This document shows positions 1 to 8,668 of a DNA stretch of 39,427 nucleotides, piece after piece. The stretch lies in contig CAJTWM010000035.1 of NCBI GenBank assembly GCA_910579805.1, positions 1 through 39,427 on the forward strand, in the 5' to 3' direction. The DNA comes from an uncultured Lachnospiraceae bacterium (GTDB lineage: Bacteria; Bacillota; Clostridia; Lachnospirales; Lachnospiraceae). A program made the translations under genes and the position numbers. Within the stretch, counting starts at the first letter, position 1; each line of letters opens with the position of its first letter. The notes beneath the pieces are model-generated. The model was not told the DNA's origin. It was given only the letters and a program-made list of their open reading frames with translations, and made no database searches.

Positions 1-1
1 A

Positions 2-715
2 ATTGACTGTATCTTATTTGCCGCAGATGATAACTGTATTGCAAATTTGAACAGGTATGCAGAAAAGAAATTTCATGAATTGAATGATAAGTATCGTCGT
101 TATGTTGTCGGGAAGTCTGAAAAATGCAGAAAACAGTATGATGATATCGTAGCAAACAGCGATATTGTCAGCAAACACAATTTCACGCTGCCAGAAACAG
201 TCAGCGTGAAAATAGAGCCAACTGGTAAAAAATATGATAATCATTTATTTGCATATGCGGACGGAATGGCACAAATAAAATTAAATGGTTGGGAAAGCGG
301 ATTGATAGATGAGGAGTCGAAACGTTCTGATTTTGTCTGCTGGTTACGGAATCCGCCCAGAGAAAAATGGTCAATGTGTATGCCCTATGAAATGGAGGGA
401 GTGAAAAAGCCTGCATATCCGGATTTTATCATTGTCAGAAAAGATTCTGTCCTTGGTTATGTAATAGACATATTGGAGCCACATAATCCTAATTTTAAAG
501 ATAACCTTGGAAAAGCTAAGGCATTAGCGCAGTATGCAAAAGAGGAACCCAAGATAGGACGGGTTCAACTGATCCGGCTTGAGAAAGCTGCTTCTGGGAA
601 AGATAAATTTAAACGCCTTGATATGTCACATGGGAGTATCAGGAAGAAGGTATTAAAAGCGATAAATACGGATGAGATTGACCATATCTTTGAAACGGAT
701 GGGTTTTTTGAGTGA
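2..715 (+). CDS. C-terminal part of a Res-type DEAD/DEAH helicase-nuclease (5' end outside window)
   Basis: The reading frame is open from the window edge, so this is the last ~237 residues of a longer protein. Roughly the last 120 residues contain W-x-RNPPREKW, then YPDFIIV, then about 12 residues later the hydrophobic-acidic DILEPH, followed by DNLGKAKALAQYA. A PDF...D-I-x-E arrangement of this kind is what I associate with the C-terminal nuclease-like domain of type III restriction (Res) or related superfamily 2 helicases. The canonical ExK lysine is replaced by EPH, so catalysis is uncertain. The helicase motifs would lie upstream and cannot be seen. The stop is 12 nt before the next ATG, so the two genes are probably co-transcribed. 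Family assignment is inference from motif shape; moderate confidence. Confidence 0.55.
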   Translation: MDCILFAADDNCIANLNRYAEKKFHELNDKYRRYVVGKSEKCRKQYDDIVANSDIVSKHNFTLPETVSVKIEPTGKKYDNHLFAYADGMAQIKLNGWESGLIDEESKRSDFVCWLRNPPREKWSMCMPYEMEGVKKPAYPDFIIVRKDSVLGYVIDILEPHNPNFKDNLGKAKALAQYAKEEPKIGRVQLIRLEKAASGKDKFKRLDMSHGSIRKKVLKAINTDEIDHIFETDGFFE

Positions 716-727
716 AAGGATGTAGAG

Positions 728-3700
728 ATGTTACAAGATGCACATGAAGGCTATGAATATCAGGATTATTTAACTGTTGCAATAATTTTTGATGAATTAT
801 TAAATCATAGAGAAGCTTCATTTGTGATTGACCGCAAGTCATTTCCAAATGATAAATTTGATGATTTAAAAGTAATCAACACATCATATGTGGATTGCTA
901 TCAAATAAAATATAGTAATGAAGAAAACGATCATATTTTTGAAAAGCCAGATTTAGCAAATGGAAATGATCATGATATTGCAGTCAGTGATTTGTATTTT
1001 TCATGGAAAAATCTTAAGAAGCAATATGAAAATGTTAATTGCTATCTTTGTGTTGCTTGGAAGGATTCAAAAGAATCAGATGGCCTTCGCAAAGTATTAC
1101 AGAAGGCTGATGCGGCATTTTTTTTACCCTCAGTTTCCTATAGAATTGATCCGGAAAAACTTTGGCCCATGAATCAAAAGCCATTAGGAACATGGATTAA
1201 ATTGCGTAGGGATATTCAAGGGGAGAGCCGAGAAGATTTTGTAAAGTTTTGTCGGGATTTTAGAATCATTGTTGAAATGCCTAAAGCAAGTATAAAACTG
1301 GATAATCCGGGTCAGTTGGAAAATATTTTACTGGGACAGGTAAGAAAACTTGGTGTTGGAATATATCCTAATGAGAAGGTAGATTGTTTGGATGTAATAG
1401 ATCGAATTGCCATTGCTGTAAAGAAATGGCGTGCAACAGGCACAACCCATCCGATTGCCATAAACGATATCATAAAAATAACAAAATTAATTACTGACTA
1501 TGGAATATTAAATGACTATTTTCCGATTAATGAGGCAATATATATTACTGATTTAGAACAACTTAGTGGACTGAAAAGGAAACTGGATCTGGTAAAAAAG
1601 CTTGTTTTGGTGGGGAATCCTGGAACCGGAAAATCATGGCTGGTGGAAGGGTTTGTAAAGGAATTAAAGAAAAATAAATATCCTTTTATTCGTTTTAATT
1701 GCTATACTGAGTTAAGTGATAAAGAAGCTGAAAAGCGTATTGACAAGAAAATTTTGATTAGTAATCTTATAGGGCAGCTTGTAGAACAATTTGAGTTAGA
1801 ATCATATAAATTACATAGATTTTCTGCTGATAAGGAGGAACTGGAAAATCTATTAACATATGTAAAGGACAAATGCTATGTTATAGTCGACGGACTTGAT
1901 CATATAAACAGGCAATATGATATTTATAAAGGAACAATTGGTAAGGATGAAACGGCAATTATTGAAGAATTAAGATCTATTCATTTTCCTGATAATTTTT
2001 ATATTTTGTTATCCTCACAACCGATTAGTGAATTAGATGAGTTATATTGCAACGGATATCAATATACAGAAATACAAAGGTGGAATCATACAAAAATTGA
2101 ACAATTAATGCGTGTATGTGGATTAGAAAATATCTGTGAGGGAGAAAGAAAATTAAGCTATATTTTAGAAGAAAAGTCTCAGGGGAATGTATTGTATTTA
2201 AGTTATTTACTGAAAGAAATGGCTTGTAAAAATTACTTATTACAGGATATAGAGAATATTCCTGCATATGACAATGGATTAAAAACTTACTATCAATATA
2301 TTATTGGTAAGATTCAAAATACAACCATAATATATGCTCTTGCTGGAGCTGATTTTTATGTTAACCCAGCAGAGTTAAAAGAAATAACGGGATATGGCGA
2401 TGAGGTTGATAGCGGGTTATTAATTCTTTCTCCGATATTAAATGATAATTTTGTTTCCGGTGGAGTACAAATTTATCATGAGAGCTTTAGAAGATATATT
2501 TTTGAAAAAATATTAGAGAAAAAAATGGATGTCCGAAAAGTGGTATATCAAAATATTAATGATTGGATGGAGAAACTTGATTTCTTTGGAAATAGTAAGG
2601 CCTATTGCCATAGATTAAAATTGCTGTATCGTGTTGAAGAGTATGCAAAAGTATTATCTGTTATACAGCCGGAATTTGTAATAGAGAGCATAAAATTTGG
2701 GTATTCATATTTTCAGATATTGGATAACCTCAATATGGCAATGAAATGTTCGGGGGAAATACAGGATTATTGTGACACTGTTTTAATTTCAGAATTAATG
2801 AATGTTTTGGAAACTACACAATATGAAGTGGCTGAAAATGAAGCCTTTTATCATACGTTGGCTGTTGTAAAAGGTGCAGAGTATTTGAACAATCGTTTGG
2901 AATACAACGGAAAACCGACTTTTGGCATAAGTACGGGTAGGAATATGTGCTATATCTGTTCTCAAGCGGGTATTGCGACATGGTGGGAAATCTATCTTGA
3001 TACAAATAAAGAATCAATTTCATTAGACGAATATAAGTATTATTTTCGCTATTGGATAGACAACAAAGGTACCAGCTTAGTTTATAAAGTTATGGATATA
3101 TTAGATGAGTCGATTAATGGAGAGAGTTTTGTAAAAGAAATATTAGAGGACGCTATTTCTTATGAAGGAATAAACGAGATACACAATTATGCCAAGCAGC
3201 ATGGTTTGAAAACATGGTTAAAGTTGCTTAATATAAGAAAATTTTATTTTTATGAAGAATTGATTATGCCATTGGATGAATTTTCTCTTTTATATGAAAA
3301 AGTCAAGTCAATAAAACATCCTGTGGAAGAAGATGTGGACTTATATAGAAAGTTATTTGGGCAAATTTATTTACAAATAAGGAATAATAACTATAAATTC
3401 TTTTCAATGATACATGATAATTGGAGAGAAAGAAATTGGTTCGGAAACTGGATGATTTATACCGCTGATATCTTAAAGTTATTTTTATCCTATGAAAGTG
3501 GAGAAGAGGTGTCCGAAACTGAATTATTAGAAACAGTTGGTCAATTGATTCTTGATACAGAACCTTTTTTGGGGAATCCAAGAGCTTGCGATTTGTATGC
3601 GTTGGAAAACTTTTTGCTAGAAACATATTATTTGGCATTGGCTATGGCAGGAAGCGATAATGCACTTGAAGGTGTTCTGAATGATTTATCCGTTCTTTCT

Positions 3701-6421
3701 AAAGAAACAACTACAACATTGTCTAATTCGCAGGGAGGTCCATTGACGGATTATAATTTTATCAAGTTAATGAGGCGAATCATTAATGCAAGAAATATAA
3801 ATGTCATTCTTCCATACGCAGAGGATATAATAACTCATTCTTCAAATACAACTTATTATGCATCGACAGCGACAATCAAATTTTTGGTTGCCGACATGAT
3901 TGCAGAGGCAGATCGAGAGAAAGCAAAGAAATATTATGAAGAAGGGGTAAAATTTCTTGTAGGCTATACTATGCATAAAGATATGTCATTAGACAGTTTG
4001 ATTGATTCGTTTGCTTCAATTCATCGCATGAATCCTGCTAAGGCTATGAGGTATGTAGATGAAATAACGGCTATGACATTTTCATTGCTGCAACATACAG
4101 ATGAGAGAGCTGTAAGGCATTATCCTAATATTTGGTTTCGCAAGATGCTTTATCAATCACCACAATATGCATTGTCCTATTTGAATAATTTTCAAATAGA
4201 ACATCATTCAGGATGGATATTGGAGGAAATGATTCTCGATGTCATTCAAGAATTTGCGGACAAGCCGGAATATGAAACTTATATCATAACATTAATTGAA
4301 ACATTGCCGAATTGTATTTCGGAAAAATTATTTTATGGCGCTTGCAAAATTTTGGTACGTTTATTTGAGTATGATAAGGAGCGAGCGAAATCGCTTGTTG
4401 TCAATCTTTTGTCACGTTTTAATTTAAATGAAACAATAGAAATATACCATTTTAAATGTTTAAGCCAAGATTTGAATATTATAATAAATTTAGCAGAAGA
4501 AAGCGGGATGAATGTTACACTGTATAAAGAATATTGCACTCGGTGTAATAAAGAGGATACAGATAGAAATTTGGATTATGATAAATCCAAACATCAAACA
4601 ATTGATTTTCAAAATAGAGTCACATTGATAATGCAACTAAGTAAAGTTCCTCTGACAGATGCTGCAATTCCTCTATTGATAAATCTGATGAAAGAGTTGA
4701 ATGAAAATAAACAGTGTGCTTATTTAGATGCGATGATGGAGGTGGATTATTTTGGAGAGAATAGCTATAATCAGAGGGACTATATAAAATGCCTATTGGA
4801 AGATTCTTCAATTAAAGAGGAAATTCGTGTTCGATATTATGTAAAGCTTTTTGTAAAATCACGTTCGTATGGGCAGTTGCTTATAGATAAGGGTTCGTTT
4901 TTGAGAGCTTATAATATTAATCCAAATCTTGCTGTATATGAATTGTTTTCTCAAATAAGTGTTGGAATGGGAGGGATGATTACTTCCGGATTAATAAATA
5001 TGCTTGTTGAAATTTCGGAACTTCAATTTTATGTTGAAAAAATATGGGATGTACTTATTCTAATTGAACGACTGCGTTTCCCTGTTTTGGATAAGATGGA
5101 TACCTCTGGAGATGAAACAATATCTATTGCTGACAGTATGCGTGGAATCGTTCTTGGCAGAATGTTTCATGGGGAAAAGGAACGGTTTTTCGCCGCATAT
5201 GCGTATTTGAAGGATATAGTGTTAAAGGGAAATTGGCTCGAGGTGCAGAAATGTATAAATTGGTGTGTATGCCACTTTGAACAATATGACTATATTGGAA
5301 AAATGGCTGTTATAGATTATGCATTAGAAACGATTGATCATATTGACAATCCTAAAGACATAATATCGAAGTTTTTGAGGTATTTTCCAACCAATGACTT
5401 TTTGATGGATACCTTGATTGCATATTTGTGTGATGAGGTACAAGCATATGGAGAAGTTATGGATATGTTTAATAAAAATTTGACAGGATATCTTAAATCA
5501 AAATATCATATTTCTTTGGGAGAATGTAAAGGCGATATGGCTTGGAATCCATTATTTGACAGGCATATGCGGATTCTAGGCAGATTAGGAATACAGGAAA
5601 ATGAAGTGTATAAAGGGGTTTTGGATTCAGAATATGTACAGGATGGAATGGAGCCCTTTAGTTCACCTTTACATAAGTTTACAGTAGAAAATACTTTTTT
5701 AAAATCTGTTATTATTCAATACGCTGTATTAGAATTAATGAAAGCATCTGTTCAAGAAAAAACGCCAGAAATTGCCTATATGTTTATAAATGAGTTTAAT
5801 ATTAATTTTTCTGAGATGGATATGTATCGCAGATGCCGATGTTTGCCAAATGTGGGTTCAATACATAACTTGCAGGTCGGAAAAAAGATAGAAGAATTTA
5901 CAGAAAAACAACGAAATGGTGAATTTGTCGAAATAGCAAGTTTTGAAATAGAAAAATATTGTAAAGGCGAAAGGAACTACGTGTTTACAAATCGTGAAAA
6001 AGGAATTGTATTTAAGGATACAGATATCATATTAAATCGTGTCTGGATTGGTTCATCCATGTTTGATGTTGAATGTAATCTTGATAAATGTCAGGATGTA
6101 TGCTGTGTAATATGTGAAAGTAATGATTTTAGCTTTGACACAAAACGATATTTATGGCTTCGGGAGGATATTGCATATGAATTAGGAATCTATAAAGAGA
6201 ATGATTATCAAAATAATAGGATTATTGGTGTTGCAGAGGACGGAACGACGGTTCTCATTATGCAAAGTTGGCGTTGTGCATATATTGGAGATAATGAACA
6301 TAGGGCGATGGAAGTTCCGTTATATAATGGGGCAATACTTTATATGCGGAGAGATTATATAGAAAAACTGAAAAACAAATATGGGCAGCTTTATTATGCG
6401 ACAGAGATAAAAAAGGCATAA
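728..6421 (+). CDS. Avs-like antiphage STAND NTPase with N-terminal DUF4297/Cap4-type nuclease
   Basis: A 1897-residue protein in three parts. Residues 1-~220 start with GYEYQD (8-13), then DD (45-46), then YQIKYS with the QxK at 59-61: the PD-(D/E)XK pattern of DUF4297/Cap4 nucleases. A P-loop NTPase follows, with Walker A GNPGTGKS (296-303) and Walker B VIVDGLDH (385-392), the DGLDH form typical of STAND ATPases. The remaining ~1300 residues are long, helical-looking, rich in aromatic and acidic residues, and have no motif I recognise; in Avs proteins this part binds a phage protein. Known for the family: Avs sensors recognise terminase or portal, tetramerise and activate the nuclease, killing the infected cell. 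Inferred here: the same role, with unknown target. The start follows AAAGGATGTAGAG. Base composition is clearly more AT-rich than genes after 8.5 kb, which suggests transfer. Confidence 0.75.
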   Translation: MLQDAHEGYEYQDYLTVAIIFDELLNHREASFVIDRKSFPNDKFDDLKVINTSYVDCYQIKYSNEENDHIFEKPDLANGNDHDIAVSDLYFSWKNLKKQYENVNCYLCVAWKDSKESDGLRKVLQKADAAFFLPSVSYRIDPEKLWPMNQKPLGTWIKLRRDIQGESREDFVKFCRDFRIIVEMPKASIKLDNPGQLENILLGQVRKLGVGIYPNEKVDCLDVIDRIAIAVKKWRATGTTHPIAINDIIKITKLITDYGILNDYFPINEAIYITDLEQLSGLKRKLDLVKKLVLVGNPGTGKSWLVEGFVKELKKNKYPFIRFNCYTELSDKEAEKRIDKKILISNLIGQLVEQFELESYKLHRFSADKEELENLLTYVKDKCYVIVDGLDHINRQYDIYKGTIGKDETAIIEELRSIHFPDNFYILLSSQPISELDELYCNGYQYTEIQRWNHTKIEQLMRVCGLENICEGERKLSYILEEKSQGNVLYLSYLLKEMACKNYLLQDIENIPAYDNGLKTYYQYIIGKIQNTTIIYALAGADFYVNPAELKEITGYGDEVDSGLLILSPILNDNFVSGGVQIYHESFRRYIFEKILEKKMDVRKVVYQNINDWMEKLDFFGNSKAYCHRLKLLYRVEEYAKVLSVIQPEFVIESIKFGYSYFQILDNLNMAMKCSGEIQDYCDTVLISELMNVLETTQYEVAENEAFYHTLAVVKGAEYLNNRLEYNGKPTFGISTGRNMCYICSQAGIATWWEIYLDTNKESISLDEYKYYFRYWIDNKGTSLVYKVMDILDESINGESFVKEILEDAISYEGINEIHNYAKQHGLKTWLKLLNIRKFYFYEELIMPLDEFSLLYEKVKSIKHPVEEDVDLYRKLFGQIYLQIRNNNYKFFSMIHDNWRERNWFGNWMIYTADILKLFLSYESGEEVSETELLETVGQLILDTEPFLGNPRACDLYALENFLLETYYLALAMAGSDNALEGVLNDLSVLSKETTTTLSNSQGGPLTDYNFIKLMRRIINARNINVILPYAEDIITHSSNTTYYASTATIKFLVADMIAEADREKAKKYYEEGVKFLVGYTMHKDMSLDSLIDSFASIHRMNPAKAMRYVDEITAMTFSLLQHTDERAVRHYPNIWFRKMLYQSPQYALSYLNNFQIEHHSGWILEEMILDVIQEFADKPEYETYIITLIETLPNCISEKLFYGACKILVRLFEYDKERAKSLVVNLLSRFNLNETIEIYHFKCLSQDLNIIINLAEESGMNVTLYKEYCTRCNKEDTDRNLDYDKSKHQTIDFQNRVTLIMQLSKVPLTDAAIPLLINLMKELNENKQCAYLDAMMEVDYFGENSYNQRDYIKCLLEDSSIKEEIRVRYYVKLFVKSRSYGQLLIDKGSFLRAYNINPNLAVYELFSQISVGMGGMITSGLINMLVEISELQFYVEKIWDVLILIERLRFPVLDKMDTSGDETISIADSMRGIVLGRMFHGEKERFFAAYAYLKDIVLKGNWLEVQKCINWCVCHFEQYDYIGKMAVIDYALETIDHIDNPKDIISKFLRYFPTNDFLMDTLIAYLCDEVQAYGEVMDMFNKNLTGYLKSKYHISLGECKGDMAWNPLFDRHMRILGRLGIQENEVYKGVLDSEYVQDGMEPFSSPLHKFTVENTFLKSVIIQYAVLELMKASVQEKTPEIAYMFINEFNINFSEMDMYRRCRCLPNVGSIHNLQVGKKIEEFTEKQRNGEFVEIASFEIEKYCKGERNYVFTNREKGIVFKDTDIILNRVWIGSSMFDVECNLDKCQDVCCVICESNDFSFDTKRYLWLREDIAYELGIYKENDYQNNRIIGVAEDGTTVLIMQSWRCAYIGDNEHRAMEVPLYNGAILYMRRDYIEKLKNKYGQLYYATEIKKA

Positions 6422-6537
6422 ATTTTAGTCAGTTTTTTAATATTGATGGTGTAATATTGTAAGATAACTTTTGATTTCATGTATGGTTAAGCTATATGGT
6501 ATAGTGATTGAACGAAAGATAATGTTATGACTATATA

Positions 6538-6568
6538 AGAGCAGGGATTCAAGAGAGTCTCTGCTCTT
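6538..6568 (+). terminator. Hairpin downstream of the STAND gene, possible terminator
   Basis: An 11-bp arm starting AAGAGCAG at 6538-6548 pairs with 6558-6568 (one G-U pair) around a 10-nt loop. There is no T-run after it, so it may be an RNA-stabilising or Rho-assisted 3' end, not a classical intrinsic terminator. The rest of 6422-6634 shows only AT-rich sequence. Confidence 0.35.
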
Positions 6569-6634
6569 GATGGAAACTTGTCACTTGCGATATTATATAG
6601 ATTAATTGGCTTTTTATTAAAGAATGGAAATATA

Positions 6635-6874
6635 TTACCACGGTTCTAATGAATCTTCCGCATCCACCCATGTCTGCATACCACCCTCAAGATATAGACT
6701 TGCATATTCAAGAGGATTGTCTATTGCCAAAGAATTTAAGGCACATTCAGAGCATGGTGTTGTTTTTAATCCTTCTTCCGCTTTTCCGCAGTCTATGCGT
6801 AAAATATATCCGTCAAAAGTAGTTACATCAATACAATTATGGAGCATATTATACGTTGCATAAATAAATCTCAT
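6635..6874 (-). CDS. Small DUF6061-like protein
   Basis: A 79-residue protein preceded on its strand by AAAGGG nine bases before ATG. It contains FDGYILRIDC near residue 20, a central variable segment with Cys residues, and NPLEYASLYLEGGMQTWVD near the C-terminus. This pattern (D-G-I-x-IDC ... PLEYAxLxL-G) matches what I remember of DUF6061, a small family common in Lachnospiraceae accessory DNA. Function is unknown. An almost coextensive frame on the other strand (from 6624) is open too but lacks a ribosome binding site and looks non-protein-like. Divergently arranged with the DUF3781 gene. Confidence 0.55.
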   Translation of the reverse strand: MRFIYATYNMLHNCIDVTTFDGYILRIDCGKAEEGLKTTPCSECALNSLAIDNPLEYASLYLEGGMQTWVDAEDSLEPW

Positions 6875-6980
6875 ATCTTATCAGCCCTTTCTTGTCTGTG
6901 TTTTGGAGAAATTTTTGAAAGCATTCCAATCAATTCTTCCTGTCCTGTTCATTTCATGTTATAATTTGTTACAAGTTTTT

Positions 6981-7059
6981 CTTTCCCTTATTTTTGCCCT
7001 TATGAGAGTTCGTAACATGAGGGAAAAGGATATAACACAAGGGAAAGCATAAGGGCAAA
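6981..7059. repeat. Interleaved inverted repeats between divergent small genes
   Basis: CTTTCCCTT (6981-6989) has a perfect complement AAGGGAAAG (7039-7047), and TTTGCCCTTATG (6993-7004) has a perfect complement CATAAGGGCAAA (7048-7059). The order is A-B-A'-B', so both pairings together would give a pseudoknot; otherwise they are alternatives or paired protein-binding sites. This is the only structure I see in the 316-bp gap 6875-7190, apart from a weak promoter for the DUF3781 gene (TTGCGG 7093-7098, 17 bp, TATAAC 7116-7121). Confidence 0.45.
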
Positions 7060-7190
7060 CTCACTTGCTATAAATTTAGTGTTTTCAAGGGTTTGCGGAC
7101 TTTTTGGGGATAAGATATAACAGTTATTAAATGCTATAAAAAGTGTCTTATCAGAATTCCCATTTGTTAGAGAGAAAGGGCTGATGTAAA

Positions 7191-7466
7191 ATGATTTCAG
7201 ATAATGAATTGCTTCAAAATCTTGATAAATTACATACAACTGAATTAGGTATATTACGCATAAAAAGAAATCTTGCCTTGGATATAGATGCAGATGAGGT
7301 GGTTGACTGGTGTAAAAACAAAATCAATTCTCTCAACGCTGTTATTACAAGAAACGGAAAGAATTGGTATGTGAATGTAGACGGCTGTATCATAACTGTA
7401 AATGCTTATAGCTATACGATTATTACGGCCCATAGGGAAAAGAAATGCAATAAAATCCAATATTGA
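7191..7466 (+). CDS. DUF3781 family protein
   Basis: A 91-residue protein with NELLQNLDKLHTTELG near the start, RIKRNL, a central VDWCKNKI segment, and a C-terminal KNWYVNVDGCIITVNAYSYT followed by TAH. These are the hallmark segments of DUF3781, a short conserved family of unknown function in Clostridia. The ribosome binding site lies in AAAGGGCTGAT, the same stretch used by the divergent DUF6061-like gene. A weak promoter candidate is at 7093-7121. It may form a unit with the ferredoxin gene 57 bp downstream, though nothing in the sequence connects their functions. Confidence 0.75.
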   Translation: MISDNELLQNLDKLHTTELGILRIKRNLALDIDADEVVDWCKNKINSLNAVITRNGKNWYVNVDGCIITVNAYSYTIITAHREKKCNKIQY

Positions 7467-7523
7467 GAGCTGGCTGCCAATTGAAAGTCAGATAAACCGG
7501 GATCGGTATTTTGGAGGAACTGA

Positions 7524-8342
7524 ATGAAAAAATATTTTCTACCGTTCATTATGTTGGTAATATTTGAAACTGTTGCAGTAACGTTATGGCTGACACAGGG
7601 CAATATATTTTATCTATTCAATTTCAGCTATATTGGAATATCTATTTCTTTCGGGATATTTTTATTCATCAAAAAATACAGATATGCCCGCAGAGTTGCA
7701 CAGCTTTTAGTCGGACTATATATGCTGGTTTATTTGGGACTTATTTGTGGTGAAAATATGCAGATAGAGGGATTTTGGTATTATCTTTTTACGGGGGTGT
7801 TTGAAGCCGCAACAATTCATTATGCGGTGGCAAAAATTTTAGGACCGTTGCTTTTTGGCAGAGGCTGGTGTGGGTATGCCTGCTGGACGGCAATGGTGCT
7901 TGATTTTCTTCCGTATAAAGCGCCTGAAACACCAAGGAAAAAGATTGGGTGGATAAGGTATATTACATTTGCAATTTCCCTTATATTTGTTTCGGCATTA
8001 TTCTTTGTCCATGCCGGTAACATGGAGAGAATTATGTTTTGGGCGTTTATCATAGGGAATGTCATATACTATGCAGTTGGGATAATACTGGCTTTTGCCT
8101 TTAAGGATAATCGCGCATTTTGCAAATATATATGTCCTATCACAATATTTTTGAAGCCTGTGAGCTATTTTTCGCTGCTTCGAATTAAATGTGATAAAAG
8201 TAAATGCGTTTCTTGCGGCAAATGTAAAACGGTGTGTCCAATGGAGGTAGATGTTACAGATAATTCCCGAAAACGAAAGAACGGCACGGAATGTATTCTT
8301 TGCTTTGAGTGTGTGAGAAATTGCCCAAAAGATGCACTATAA
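7524..8342 (+). CDS. NapH/MauN-type polytopic 4Fe-4S membrane protein
   Basis: A 272-residue membrane ferredoxin. About six hydrophobic segments occupy residues 1-200. Between them is GRGWCGYACW, and later FCKYICP, both typical of the NapH/NosR/CcoG-like iron-sulfur membrane family. The C-terminus carries two ferredoxin motifs, CVSCGKCKTVCP and CILCFECVRNCP, each a complete CxxCxxCxxxCP able to bind a 4Fe-4S cluster. Such proteins pass electrons between membrane carriers and a soluble or extracytoplasmic partner; the partner is not visible here, and no reductase gene is adjacent. The start has GGAGG 6 bases upstream. This is the last gene before composition shifts to that of the core genome. 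Confidence 0.8.
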   Translation: MKKYFLPFIMLVIFETVAVTLWLTQGNIFYLFNFSYIGISISFGIFLFIKKYRYARRVAQLLVGLYMLVYLGLICGENMQIEGFWYYLFTGVFEAATIHYAVAKILGPLLFGRGWCGYACWTAMVLDFLPYKAPETPRKKIGWIRYITFAISLIFVSALFFVHAGNMERIMFWAFIIGNVIYYAVGIILAFAFKDNRAFCKYICPITIFLKPVSYFSLLRIKCDKSKCVSCGKCKTVCPMEVDVTDNSRKRKNGTECILCFECVRNCPKDAL

Positions 8343-8489
8343 ATTCTGGTTTGACATTTGATGAGAGGCAGGTGAAAATTTCATCCGTCTACTCTGCCTT
8401 GGGTCCGGTTTATAACTTTTGGTTTACATAATATTATAAAATCAACTTACATAACGGGAGAATTACACATTATGTTAATTAGTGCAATA

Positions 8490-8539
8490 CTACAATATAT
8501 GGTATTTGTGTTGACGTGTGACGCTATAAATGGTAGAAT
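8490..8539 (+). promoter_or_regulatory. nrdD promoter with two NrdR boxes
   Basis: A promoter TTGACG (8511-8516), 17-bp spacer, TAGAAT (8534-8539) lies ~130 bp before nrdD. Two near-copies of the NrdR operator are present: TACAATATATGGTA (8491-8504) and CGCTATAAATGGTA (8522-8535). Their starts are exactly 31 bp apart, three helical turns, which is the spacing known for NrdR box pairs. The first box is just upstream of -35 and the second overlaps the spacer and -10, so NrdR binding should repress when dATP is high. The preceding stretch 8343-8489 holds nothing I can call. Confidence 0.7.
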
Positions 8540-8668
8540 CTATGCTATACAGTTTGGGCTTCAGAACAGATAAGAGACACATGGAAGGTATCAGATCCGG
8601 ATGCGCGGGGGAGCGGCGCTTTCGGGTGAAGAAAAAGGTATTGGAATGTGGCTTACAGGAGGGAAAGC

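Noticed and set aside
6624..6863. Plus-strand open frame of 79 codons opposite the DUF6061-like gene
   Set aside because: No ribosome binding site, and residue pattern is unlike a protein; the minus-strand frame has both.
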